Notes under the pieces: generated by a model
Databases searched by the model: none
What the model was told of the DNA's origin: nothing
What the model saw: the letters and a program-made list of their open reading frames with translations, nothing else
Made by a program: the position numbers and the translations under genes
Shown: piece after piece, positions 6,020-12,798 of the stretch
Position numbering within the stretch: the stretch's first letter is position 1
Layout: each line of letters starts with the position of its first letter
From: an uncultured Lachnospiraceae bacterium
Lineage (GTDB): Bacteria > Bacillota > Clostridia > Lachnospirales > Lachnospiraceae
Direction of reading: 5' to 3'
NCBI GenBank assembly: GCA_910587635.1
Contig: CAJUNB010000019.1
Span: forward strand, 1 to 13,361
DNA: 13,361 nt

Positions 6020-7819
6020 ATGGCAGACTTTATGATACGTTTTCTGATCAGCAATCTCGTTCTCAGCAGTATAATCGGCCTTCTTTTTTTCTGCAAGAGA
6101 ATATTAAAAATTTATCTTACCAGCCGGATGCAGTACCACTTGGGGTATGTAATGATTAGCCTTTTGTCCGTTCCTTTTCTGCCTCTGCCGATGGTCGGAT
6201 TTACACAGATTTTCTCCCGGATTGTCAGCCTGACAAAGAACACTTCCTTCAGTACGAAATATTTCCCGGAAAATACAATAGGTTTGTATGCTTCTGACAC
6301 CGTAAAGTCCATACAGGATTTTGCCCTTTCTGTCAGCCGGGAAACATCCTCTCCGGCGGGATATATTTTATTTGGAATATGGATCACCGGTATTTTTACC
6401 GTTATCCTGTCAGTCATAAGAGCCGAAAGGCGCTTAAACAGAGTGAAATGTTCCGCCCTTCCTCTGCAGAATAAAGAAATCCGCCTTCTATACAAAAACT
6501 GTTTAAATGAGCTGAATATCACGGCGGATATTCCCATTTACAGTACGGCGTTTCTGCGCTCTCCCATTCTCGTTGGTATCTTCAGGCCGGCTATCTATCT
6601 GCCCAGCCATGTCATATCTGACTGCCCGGCCATCGATTTGCGATATATGCTCCTGCACGAGCTGCAACATTTCCGTCATAAAGACACTCTGACAGGATAC
6701 CTCATGGTTCTTGCCGGTATTCCATACTGGTTCAATCCTCTGGTATGGTATGCTCTGCGGGAAATGCGCAATGACAGAGAAATTGCCTGTGATACTTCTG
6801 TCCTGGAAATTCTGAAAGAAAAGGATTACGACAGCTACGGTTATGCCCTGATTCGTTTTGCGGAAAAGCTCTCTCTTGCCTCTTTTCCTTCTTCTGTGGG
6901 AATCAGTGGAGATTTGAGGCAAATGCAACGGCGAATCCTCAATATCTCCTCTTATAAAAAGCCTTCTGTCCGTGAAAAAACAAAAGGCTGCATTGCTTTC
7001 TGTACCATTGTGATCATTCTGCTGGGACTTGCTCCGCTTTTGTCCACCTACGCAGTTGACCGAAATCATTATAAGTGGGATACCTCTTCAGAAACAATTT
7101 CTGTCATTGACTTATCCCCCTATTTTCATGGATACAACGGAAGTTTTGTTCTCTATGATTTAAAGAAAGATACCTGGAATATCTATGATATGGAACAGGC
7201 CACGTTAAGAACTTCTCCCAATTCCACTTACAAAATTTATGATGCACTGTTCGGGCTGGAAGAACGTATAATCACACCCCAGGATTCTTTCATGGCCTGG
7301 GATGGAACTGACTTCCCGTTCAAAGCCTGGAATACAGACCAGGACCTGTATTCTGCCATGCATGCTTCCGTCAACTGGTACTTCCAGGAAATCGACAGCC
7401 AGCTCGGTGAATCCACCATAAAACATTATGTTCGGGAAATCGGATACGGAAATAAAGAGATTAGTTCAGACCTTTCTTCCTATTGGATAGAGTCTTCCCT
7501 GAAAATATCTCCAGTAGAACAGGTAATGCTTTTAACAGATCTGTACCGGAATCATTTTGATTTTTCCCCGGAGAATATCGAGGCAGTAAAAAAGTCCATC
7601 TGCCTCTTTTCGTCGGAAAATCAAAATTTATACGCCAAAACCGGTACCGGCCGTACAGAGGGCCAAGATCGCAACGGCTGGTTTATCGGTTTTCTGGAAA
7701 TCGGTACCGATACATACTTTTTCGCCACCAACATCCAGAATGATACCAATGCCTCTGGCAGCCAGGCGGCCAGCATCACCATGTCCATCTTGCACGACAA
7801 GAATCTGTGGCCACAATAG
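6020..7819 (+). CDS. blaR1: BlaR1/MecR1-type beta-lactam sensor-transducer (M56 metalloprotease plus penicillin-binding domain)
   Basis: A membrane receptor that binds beta-lactams outside the cell and activates an internal zinc protease to remove BlaI. Numbering is from the GTG at 6011. Helices lie near 8-28, 44-65, 116-137 and 327-346. The M56 domain has SPILVGIFRPAIYLP (184-198), the zinc motif HELQH (216-220) and NDREIACD (254-261). The extracellular class D-like sensor keeps all three motifs: STYK (405-408, acylated Ser405), SVN (453-455) and KTG (543-545). About 600 residues is the usual BlaR1 size. ATG 6020 is preferred because AAAGGTGAT (6008-6016) precedes it; GTG 6011, overlapping the blaI stop, is the alternative and adds three residues. 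The two genes are translationally coupled. No beta-lactamase lies alongside. Confidence 0.93.
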   Translation: MADFMIRFLISNLVLSSIIGLLFFCKRILKIYLTSRMQYHLGYVMISLLSVPFLPLPMVGFTQIFSRIVSLTKNTSFSTKYFPENTIGLYASDTVKSIQDFALSVSRETSSPAGYILFGIWITGIFTVILSVIRAERRLNRVKCSALPLQNKEIRLLYKNCLNELNITADIPIYSTAFLRSPILVGIFRPAIYLPSHVISDCPAIDLRYMLLHELQHFRHKDTLTGYLMVLAGIPYWFNPLVWYALREMRNDREIACDTSVLEILKEKDYDSYGYALIRFAEKLSLASFPSSVGISGDLRQMQRRILNISSYKKPSVREKTKGCIAFCTIVIILLGLAPLLSTYAVDRNHYKWDTSSETISVIDLSPYFHGYNGSFVLYDLKKDTWNIYDMEQATLRTSPNSTYKIYDALFGLEERIITPQDSFMAWDGTDFPFKAWNTDQDLYSAMHASVNWYFQEIDSQLGESTIKHYVREIGYGNKEISSDLSSYWIESSLKISPVEQVMLLTDLYRNHFDFSPENIEAVKKSICLFSSENQNLYAKTGTGRTEGQDRNGWFIGFLEIGTDTYFFATNIQNDTNASGSQAASITMSILHDKNLWPQ

Positions 7820-7841
7820 CAAATACTATATACCTGTAATT

Positions 7842-10196
7842 TTACTTTCTAATGCCCGATAACGGAATATCCATTTCCTTTTTTTCTATGGAATTGGACA
7901 GGTAACGAAAGGTTCCGTCTTCAAAAGTCTGTAGTGTTATGATGTTCGTAAAGGCGTAGTCACAATCATAATCCGGCCATACTCCGTCTACAAAAAGCGT
8001 CAGTGTCCCATCCGGGTTTTCCGTATAATTTACTACTTCCCCAAAGGGCGGATAGGCATGAGAAAGGATCATTTCATATGGATAGCCGTCTGTAGATGCA
8101 CGATACCCGCATGCCTTTCTTACCTGCTCTTTCGTGACCGGAAAGTACGTAGTCATAATCCTTTCATATAGTTTGGCAGAGATTTCTCCGTTCTCCGGTT
8201 TTAAATTTTCTCCCGTATGGATACGATATATATCTTCAAACATACACGGCATCAAAATATCTTCTGCGTTGCTGCTATCCCAGTCTGTCACAAGGACATT
8301 GTAATTAACATAGCTCAGCCCCGATATATATTTTTCCGTCATTTCCCTGCACTGGTCAGAAAGCGGCGATATCCGCCAGTATTGACGTAAACTGGAATGA
8401 TAGACTTGTACTTCATAGGCATAAATGAAATATCCCTTTTCCGTCAGTTTCATCCCCGCAATATCGCTGACCGCTGTAGTCTGTATCTTTGGCCCACCGT
8501 CCTTTTGATATCCGATCTGGACATAGTAGGTCTGCAATCGTCCGTTCCTATGGATAAATGTATAAACCCCGATAGCTCCATCCCAGTTGACATCAAATAT
8601 CGTAACCATGGCATCCTGCTCTTCCTGACAGGCCGCATAAAAATCTCTGACTTCACTGTAATTTTCCATATTGGCACCATCTGTAACACTCACATATCCG
8701 GCTTCTCCAAGTAAGGCAACGACTCTGTTTCTCCGTTCTCTGGAGAACTCTCTGCCTGTACCAGCGTAAAAGGAATCCGTCCCGGTCTCCGTATCCCGGT
8801 ATACTTCTTTTGCCTGGGTGGCTGCCATTAAAGCCATACTTTCCAGTTCCTTTTTTTCAGCCTCGTTGAGCAGACAGTCAGTTTCCCGGGAAGGATACAG
8901 CGATGATATCCCTTCCTGCATCTCTTCATCGTTCACTTTCTCATCTTCTGCTTCGATATCACCCACATCTGTATCCTTTCCATATAGCTCTCCCCACTCT
9001 TCCACCGATAATCGCTCACAGTGCCACCAAGTATCATAGCCTTCATCCGGGAAAAGAATCTGATTTGATACATACTGAAAACCACCGTCCTCAAAGGGAC
9101 GAACCACTGTTTCGTGAGTATAGGCTCTGGAAGTATTTTCTTTCGGGTATACGGCATTTACGATAAGAGTTATCGTTCCGTCACTGTTCTCCCGGTAACT
9201 CTCCACTTCAGGATAAGGAATATCGGAATAATCCATCTCATAAAATCCCCTCGGCCTGTATTCGTAAGCCTCCTCTTCCGGCAAATATATTGTCCTTTGC
9301 CGCAGCTGTTCCCTATCTATCCCGATATATTTCCCAATGACATTTTCAAATATATATGACGGGATTCTGTAAACTGCCCCTACACCCAAATTCTCATCTG
9401 CCCTGTAAGGAACCGGCTGCTTGTAGATGCCGGGATATAATTTATCGAACAGATCATAAAAATCCAGCTCTCCGAAGTCTTCTTCATTCCAGTCAACGAG
9501 AAACATATTGTTTTCCCTGTAGCCCACCGGCAAAAGATACTGCCGATTCAGTTCTCTGCATCTTTCATCCAGCGGTTCTACTCTCAACGCCATATGTTCT
9601 GCCACCTCTCCAGATAAAAGTACATAAAAGTCCTCCGAATAATAGCTTCCTCCAAATAACAGGTAGCCTTCCTCTGTATATTGCCATGAATCTGCGGTAT
9701 AACTCACCGTACTCAGATTTTCCAGATATCCGTTTCCATATTGATAATAGCCTCTGACAATGTCCACTTCCCCATTCACGGTATGAAAATCATATTTAAT
9801 AAATCCACCAGAATAGATAACTACGATAATCGTCAAATTCGCCGTCTCTTTTGCATTCACCGCTTCATAAAAATGCATAACGCGTTCCGGTTTTGTCATA
9901 TCCACCTGATTTCTCTCATCCACGGCGACATAGCCATTTTCCCCCATTATTTTGACAATGTCTTTTATTACTTCCAGATTCTCCAGAGTACCGTCCTCAA
10001 CTGCCTTCTGATAAATATCCCCGCAAAAAGCAGCTATCTGCTCTGCATCCGGGTCCGCATTCTCTTTTCCATGATACTCTTCAGAATGTTCTTCGCTGAG
10101 CACTACTATCTGTGGTACATCTTCCATATTTTTCCCACATCCGGCCACTGTAAATACCAAAACAGCTATTCCTGCCAATAACCCTTGCTTTTTCAT
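7842..10196 (-). CDS. Large internally duplicated lipoprotein, putative BlaI-controlled target
   Basis: A 784-residue secreted lipoprotein. The signal peptide ends in lipobox VAGC with Cys20 as the lipid anchor. The body is two copies of one domain (about 52-385 and 445-773) joined by an acidic linker (about 408-430). Landmarks recur in the same order: ENGYVAV/EAGYVSV (86, 498), EEGYLLF/EKGYFIY (175, 586), PLDERCRELNRQY/PLSDQCREMTEKY (208, 611), LVDW/VTDW (233, 636), and YRENSDGTITL/YTENPDGTLTL (334, 724). I think this is a Lachnospiraceae DUF family (possibly DUF6070, from memory only); function is unknown. No SxxK/KTG set is seen, so it is not an obvious beta-lactamase. It is convergent with blaR1 (22 bp apart) and is preceded by two promoters carrying BlaI-type dyads. 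Confidence 0.88.
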   Translation of the reverse strand: MKKQGLLAGIAVLVFTVAGCGKNMEDVPQIVVLSEEHSEEYHGKENADPDAEQIAAFCGDIYQKAVEDGTLENLEVIKDIVKIMGENGYVAVDERNQVDMTKPERVMHFYEAVNAKETANLTIIVVIYSGGFIKYDFHTVNGEVDIVRGYYQYGNGYLENLSTVSYTADSWQYTEEGYLLFGGSYYSEDFYVLLSGEVAEHMALRVEPLDERCRELNRQYLLPVGYRENNMFLVDWNEEDFGELDFYDLFDKLYPGIYKQPVPYRADENLGVGAVYRIPSYIFENVIGKYIGIDREQLRQRTIYLPEEEAYEYRPRGFYEMDYSDIPYPEVESYRENSDGTITLIVNAVYPKENTSRAYTHETVVRPFEDGGFQYVSNQILFPDEGYDTWWHCERLSVEEWGELYGKDTDVGDIEAEDEKVNDEEMQEGISSLYPSRETDCLLNEAEKKELESMALMAATQAKEVYRDTETGTDSFYAGTGREFSRERRNRVVALLGEAGYVSVTDGANMENYSEVRDFYAACQEEQDAMVTIFDVNWDGAIGVYTFIHRNGRLQTYYVQIGYQKDGGPKIQTTAVSDIAGMKLTEKGYFIYAYEVQVYHSSLRQYWRISPLSDQCREMTEKYISGLSYVNYNVLVTDWDSSNAEDILMPCMFEDIYRIHTGENLKPENGEISAKLYERIMTTYFPVTKEQVRKACGYRASTDGYPYEMILSHAYPPFGEVVNYTENPDGTLTLFVDGVWPDYDCDYAFTNIITLQTFEDGTFRYLSNSIEKKEMDIPLSGIRK

Positions 10197-10221
10197 ATGA
10201 TGCCTTTCTGCCCTCTCCTTT

Positions 10222-10271
10222 CAAAAAGCAAGGGAACACATGTCCCAAACTGTGTGTCCCCTTATTCACTG
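10222..10271 (-). repeat. Dispersed 50-bp repeat, copy A
   Basis: Read on the minus strand this begins CAGTGAATAAGGGGACACAC and aligns over about 50 bases, with one gap, to the plus-strand sequence at 12584-12633 (roughly three quarters identical by eye). It lies in the 5' leader of the lipoprotein gene and includes the hairpin at 10226-10261. It may be a MITE/REP-like remnant. Confidence 0.55.
10226..10261 (-). terminator. Terminator-like hairpin in the lipoprotein leader
   Basis: On the minus strand GGGGACACA (10261-10253) pairs with TGTGTTCCC (10240-10232) over 9 bp with one G-T wobble, and TTGCTTTTT follows. It lies downstream of both BlaI-type promoters and about 30 bp before the lipoprotein start, so it could act as an attenuator. 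It could equally be an inert part of the dispersed repeat. Confidence 0.45.
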
Positions 10272-10286
10272 CGAGCAGCTTTCATT

Positions 10287-10314
10287 TTATTACATTTGTA
10301 AGATTTCCAGTCAA
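10287..10314 (-). promoter_or_regulatory. Proximal lipoprotein promoter with BlaI-type operator
   Basis: On the minus strand TTGACT (10314-10309), a 16-bp spacer and TAATAA (10292-10287). The dyad TTACAAATGTAA (10301-10290) fills the spacer and overlaps the -10. This matches the known BlaI/MecI recognition pattern TACA-N2-TGTA and the way those repressors cover promoters. Confidence 0.75.
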
Positions 10315-10348
10315 AAAAATAAGCCCAAGCAGTTTCTGTTATTGATAT

Positions 10349-10377
10349 ATATTACACTTGTAAGATTTTAAAGTCAA
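10349..10377 (-). promoter_or_regulatory. Distal lipoprotein promoter with BlaI-type operator
   Basis: On the minus strand TTGACT (10377-10372), a 17-bp spacer and TAATAT (10354-10349) is a near-consensus promoter. The dyad TTACAAGTGTAA (10363-10352) overlaps the -10. It closely repeats the proximal promoter 62 bp downstream, sharing TTGACT, AATCTTACAA and TGTAATA, so the operator-promoter has been duplicated. Confidence 0.78.
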
Positions 10378-10428
10378 GTCTATTTTCAATATACCGGAAA
10401 CAAAGTCACTGGCGGCTTTTGTATAAAA

Positions 10429-10656
10429 TCATTCATACTCATAATCAGGCTTAACATATATATTGGAATTATCTTTGATTTCTTTTTTGTATATCTGTTC
10501 CTCCCAATCGCTTTGCTTTACTTCTTCAATGGCAACGGAAACAGCACCAGCATCAACATTCAATTCTTCTACAACTACATTCACTATTTTTTTAGCAAGA
10601 TTCTCTTTTGCTTCTTCCTTCCGCCCCGGCCATAATTTCACAGCTATATGTGGCAT
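10429..10656 (-). CDS. Tautomerase family protein (4-oxalocrotonate tautomerase-like)
   Basis: A 75-residue small tautomerase. It starts MPHIAVKLWPGRKEE; after Met removal the N-terminal proline is the family's general base, and an Arg (here in PGR) commonly binds the carboxylate substrate. The beta-alpha-beta pattern is visible: strand 2-8, helix about 12-32, strand about 36-46. These enzymes assemble into oligomers in the cytosol and isomerise enol/keto acids. Physiological substrates are often unknown. The ATG at 10656 has GGAAAGGATAGGA just upstream. It is the last gene after the yjdF riboswitch, 51 bp after the other tautomerase. I see no clear terminator before the BlaI-type promoters 50 bp downstream. 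Confidence 0.85.
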   Translation of the reverse strand: MPHIAVKLWPGRKEEAKENLAKKIVNVVVEELNVDAGAVSVAIEEVKQSDWEEQIYKKEIKDNSNIYVKPDYEYE

Positions 10657-10707
10657 AATATCCTATCCTTTCCATGCTCAAGTAATTAAATAGTAACGCG
10701 TTTAAGA

Positions 10708-10920
10708 TTACTTTTCAAGCTTTCTTATATATTCTTCTTTTACTTTGTCGATTGTTTTACCACCAATACCAAAATTTTTATCAGGCACTTCTTTAATCGT
10801 AGTAACAAAAAACTCCTGCGGTACTTTCATAATCTCAGAAGACACTTCTGTCAAACGCCTAATCAGCTGTTCCTTTTGTTCGTCTGACAGCGTTCCACTT
10901 TCCACCGTAATATAGGGCAT
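10708..10920 (-). CDS. 4-oxalocrotonate tautomerase family protein
   Basis: A 70-residue small tautomerase beginning MPYITVESGTLSDEQK, with catalytic Pro1 after Met removal. A helix carries KEQLIRRLTEVSSEIM, and FFVTTIKEVPDKNFGIGGKTI contains the usual second strand and the G-x-G-G turn. I chose ATG 10920 rather than the upstream ATG at 10959 because only this start places proline at position 2, and GTGAGGA lies about 8 nt upstream. It follows yjdF by about 50 bp on the same strand and precedes a second, different tautomerase, so the two may form a heteromeric enzyme or act on related substrates. That pairing is inference. Confidence 0.87.
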   Translation of the reverse strand: MPYITVESGTLSDEQKEQLIRRLTEVSSEIMKVPQEFFVTTIKEVPDKNFGIGGKTIDKVKEEYIRKLEK

Positions 10921-10970
10921 TTCTGTTTTCCTCACTTTCCAATCACAAATTTTACGCAAGCAGGGCAGTA

Positions 10971-11387
10971 TTACCTACCCCTATGCTTTTCTTTCTTTTT
11001 CCGCTGTTTCAGTTCAAACCGCCTCTGTTTCTTTGCTTCCCGTTGTTTTCGGCTCACATCCTTATGTTCCGTTTTTAACTGCTCCTGCTGCAATTTCAAA
11101 GCCTGCTGCGATTTCGTTCCTATTCCGGTATTCTGTACCTGTTTCCGTACTTCACGTTGTACTCGTTTCGGATTGCAGCCAGCTTTTTTTACATCAGTTA
11201 CCATAGCCGAACCAAATCGTAGCCGGTAGTAATTTTTCAAAACAAAACGATAAACCTCATAATCTTTTGGTTCTGCGCCAAATATGGCCTTGCATACAGA
11301 TAACCTTCCATTCGATACGTGTTCAAACACTCCCACCCAAAAGGGTTCTTCAAAAAATACTATCAGCCTGCCTGAAACTTTGTCCAT
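10971..11387 (-). CDS. yjdF: YjdF family protein (DUF2992)
   Basis: A 138-residue protein matching YjdF: the N-terminal domain has SGRLIVFFEEPFWVGVFE, then ICKAIFGAEPKDYEVYRF-like sequence (actually VCKAIFGAEPKDYEVYRF), NYYRLRFGSAM and NPKRVQREVRKQ. The C-terminal third (about 90-138) is a Lys/Arg/Gln-rich, probably helical, coiled tail. Biochemical function is unknown; the family is defined largely by its azaaromatic-sensing riboswitch, and a role in handling toxic heteroaromatics has been suggested. ATG 11387 has a perfect AAGGAGG SD 7 nt upstream (11395-11401), which can pair with the riboswitch. It is the first gene of the probable yjdF-tautomerase-tautomerase operon. Confidence 0.88.
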   Translation of the reverse strand: MDKVSGRLIVFFEEPFWVGVFEHVSNGRLSVCKAIFGAEPKDYEVYRFVLKNYYRLRFGSAMVTDVKKAGCNPKRVQREVRKQVQNTGIGTKSQQALKLQQEQLKTEHKDVSRKQREAKKQRRFELKQRKKKEKHRGR

Positions 11388-11413
11388 GACAATTCCTCCT
11401 TGAAATTATAATA

Positions 11414-11522
11414 AACAAAGAACGGACGACCCAAGGAGGGAGGGCTACTTACACCAAATCGGTGCGACTGGACTACCTACCAGTTCTGCAAGATTACCTT
11501 GCGTTGTGTTTTTATCTTTGTT
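11414..11522 (-). promoter_or_regulatory. yjdF riboswitch (azaaromatic-sensing RNA)
   Basis: Minus-strand leader of yjdF. The closing stem P1 pairs AACAAAGA (11522-11515) with TCTTTGTT (11421-11414). Inside, in order, are ACACAACGCAAGG with hairpin GCAAG/CTTGC, a hairpin ACTGG/CCAGT enclosing TAGGTAG, a hairpin CACC/GGTG, and CCCTCCCTCCTTGGG. From memory this agrees with the yjdF RNA motif, reported to bind diverse azaaromatic compounds. CCTCCTT at 11439-11433 is perfectly complementary to the SD, suggesting translational control. It begins right at the predicted transcription start. Confidence 0.82.
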
Positions 11523-11527
11523 CTTAT

Positions 11528-11556
11528 ATATTACCATCTAAACGTACATCTTTCCA
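11528..11556 (-). promoter_or_regulatory. Candidate promoter of the yjdF operon
   Basis: On the minus strand TGGAAA (11556-11551), a 17-bp spacer and TAATAT (11533-11528). The start would fall near 11521, at the 5' edge of the riboswitch P1 stem, which supports the call. The -35 is only 4 of 6. Confidence 0.5.
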
Positions 11557-11564
11557 TAAAAATA

Positions 11565-11594
11565 TGGCAATCCGCTTGATATTGCGAACTGCCA
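11565..11594. other. Dyad upstream of the yjdF promoter
   Basis: TGGCA (11565-11569) and TGCCA (11590-11594) enclose a second inverted pair, CGC near 11573-11575 and GCG near 11584-11586. It lies just upstream of the -35, so it may be an operator. The rest of the stretch from 11595 to 11732 shows nothing I can name. Confidence 0.25.
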
Positions 11595-11732
11595 CATTAC
11601 TACCTTTCCCTTATTTGCATTAACTTACATGATGCTAGCACCAGGTTAAAATCATCGTCAAGGAAAAAATATTCTATCTTTCTTACAGACAGGACATTAA
11701 AGAAAACTAAGTTTCCACATAAATATTACCGA

Positions 11733-12362
11733 TTATTCCAAATCCTCAATTCGGCCTGATTGAATCGCTGCAATGTTTTTCTTAATCCTGTTCTCAGGCC
11801 AGTCCCACCATTGAAGTTTCGATAATTCAGAAATCACATCGTCCGAAAACCGTTTTCGTATCGGTTTTGCAGGAACACCTCCAACAATCGTATAGGGCGG
11901 TACATCTTTTGTAACAACCGCTCGTGTACCAATAATCGCTCCGTCGCCAATTGTGACACCAGATAGAATAACCGCCTCAAAGCCAATCCAAACATCATTG
12001 CCGATTACAATATCGCCCTTGTTGTCCCATGCGCCCGTAATCTTTTTTACATCCAATTCCCATTCCTCAAAAAATATTGGAAATGGGTATGTTGAGAGTG
12101 AAGCCATTGCATGATTTGCACTGGTAAACAGAAACTTTGCTCCACAGGCGATAGAACAGAACTTACCGATTTGTAACCTATCTCCATTAATCGGGTAATG
12201 ATACAATACATTATTCTTTTCAAATTCCCGTGGGTCATGCACAAAATCGTTATACATTGTATAATCGCCAATTTTAATTCTGTCATTGGTAATCACGCTT
12301 TTTAAATAAACTATTTGGGTATCGCCTGTCCGGGGATAAATTTTATTCTCCGATATAGTCAT
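11733..12362 (-). CDS. Vat/CatB-type xenobiotic acetyltransferase (hexapeptide repeat)
   Basis: A 209-residue left-handed beta-helix acetyltransferase of the group that includes streptogramin A acetyltransferases (Vat) and CatB chloramphenicol acetyltransferases. These are cytosolic trimers that acetylate the antibiotic hydroxyl using acetyl-CoA. Marks are YHYP (54-57), IGKFCSIACGAKF, the catalytic His84 in SANHAMASLSTYPF, the hexapeptide turns GNDVWIG (121-127) to VTIGDGAIIGTRAVV, GGVPAKPIRKRF, and a C-terminal helix with LQWWDW. ATG 12362 is chosen because GGAGGAT (12376-12370) lies 7 nt upstream; the ATG at 12377 has no SD. Whether it gives real streptogramin or chloramphenicol resistance cannot be told. 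A short leader ORF precedes it, and the flanks are AT-rich. Confidence 0.86.
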   Translation of the reverse strand: MTISENKIYPRTGDTQIVYLKSVITNDRIKIGDYTMYNDFVHDPREFEKNNVLYHYPINGDRLQIGKFCSIACGAKFLFTSANHAMASLSTYPFPIFFEEWELDVKKITGAWDNKGDIVIGNDVWIGFEAVILSGVTIGDGAIIGTRAVVTKDVPPYTIVGGVPAKPIRKRFSDDVISELSKLQWWDWPENRIKKNIAAIQSGRIEDLE

Positions 12363-12390
12363 TTTTAAATCCTCCATATTTTGATAATTA

Positions 12391-12429
12391 CTATTCGACT
12401 ATATCGGTTACTACAATGCAGCGTTTCAC
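12391..12429 (-). CDS. 12-codon leader ORF upstream of the acetyltransferase
   Basis: GTG start at 12429 with a strong GGAGG (12441-12437) 7 nt upstream; the product would be MKRCIVVTDIVE and the stop is 28 nt before the acetyltransferase start. An in-frame ATG eight codons further upstream would overlap the SD and is less likely. Leader peptides are common before inducible resistance genes for ribosome-targeting drugs, but I see no SD-sequestering hairpin, so control is unproven. Confidence 0.45.
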   Translation of the reverse strand: MKRCIVVTDIVE

Positions 12430-12464
12430 TTTTTTACCTCCATCAACTATCATTTATGAATTTG

Positions 12465-12470
12465 ATTATA
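12465..12470 (-). promoter_or_regulatory. Candidate -10 box for the leader/acetyltransferase transcript
   Basis: TATAAT on the minus strand, about 24 bp before the leader SD. The hexamer 17 bp upstream (TAGTAA) is a poor -35, so the promoter is either weak or activator-dependent. Confidence 0.4.
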
Positions 12471-12583
12471 CTACTTTCTTTTCACATTTACTATGAAAAT
12501 ACAGAAAGTAGCAACCGCTATCCCACACACATTTCTTATCTTCCCAGCGACTTCTCAATCTTTTGTTTCTCTTTTAATACTCT

Positions 12584-12633
12584 CAGTGAACAGGGGGACA
12601 CACGTCCTGAACCATGTTATTCGCTTGATTTTC
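12584..12633 (+). repeat. Dispersed 50-bp repeat, copy B
   Basis: Begins CAGTGAACAGGGGGACACAC and matches the minus-strand copy at 10271-10222, including the later CATGTT, TTC and CTTG blocks. In this copy the long stem is degraded and a short GGAC-ACAC-GTCC hairpin remains. It lies in the 12471-12798 stretch, which otherwise has no gene I can support. Confidence 0.5.
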
Positions 12634-12648
12634 TAAATCAATATTTTT
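12625..12648 (+). terminator. AT-rich hairpin with T-run
   Basis: TTGATTTTCTAAATCAA (12625-12641) is a perfect 7-bp stem with a TCT loop, followed by TATTTTTG. It has terminator shape, but there is no plus-strand gene upstream in the window, so it may be a remnant linked to repeat copy B. Confidence 0.35.
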
Positions 12649-12798
12649 GTAAGTAAGAGTAATTAATTCTCCATATTATTCCTGCGTGGATTAAATCGCA
12701 GTTTATACCGCCATTTATACCAAAGAACTGCTATAAACAAAAATATTTGTACGAAAATTACGCCGGAAAAACAATCCGCCACACTTTAGAGAGCCTTA

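Noticed and set aside
10921..10959. Upstream ATG (10959) giving an 83-residue tautomerase
   Set aside because: It would bury the catalytic proline 14 residues into the protein; ATG 10920 exposes it and has its own SD.
12249..12263. TTATACATTGTATAA dyad as another BlaI site
   Set aside because: It lies inside the acetyltransferase coding region with a 1-nt rather than 2-nt centre and no promoter around it; likely chance.
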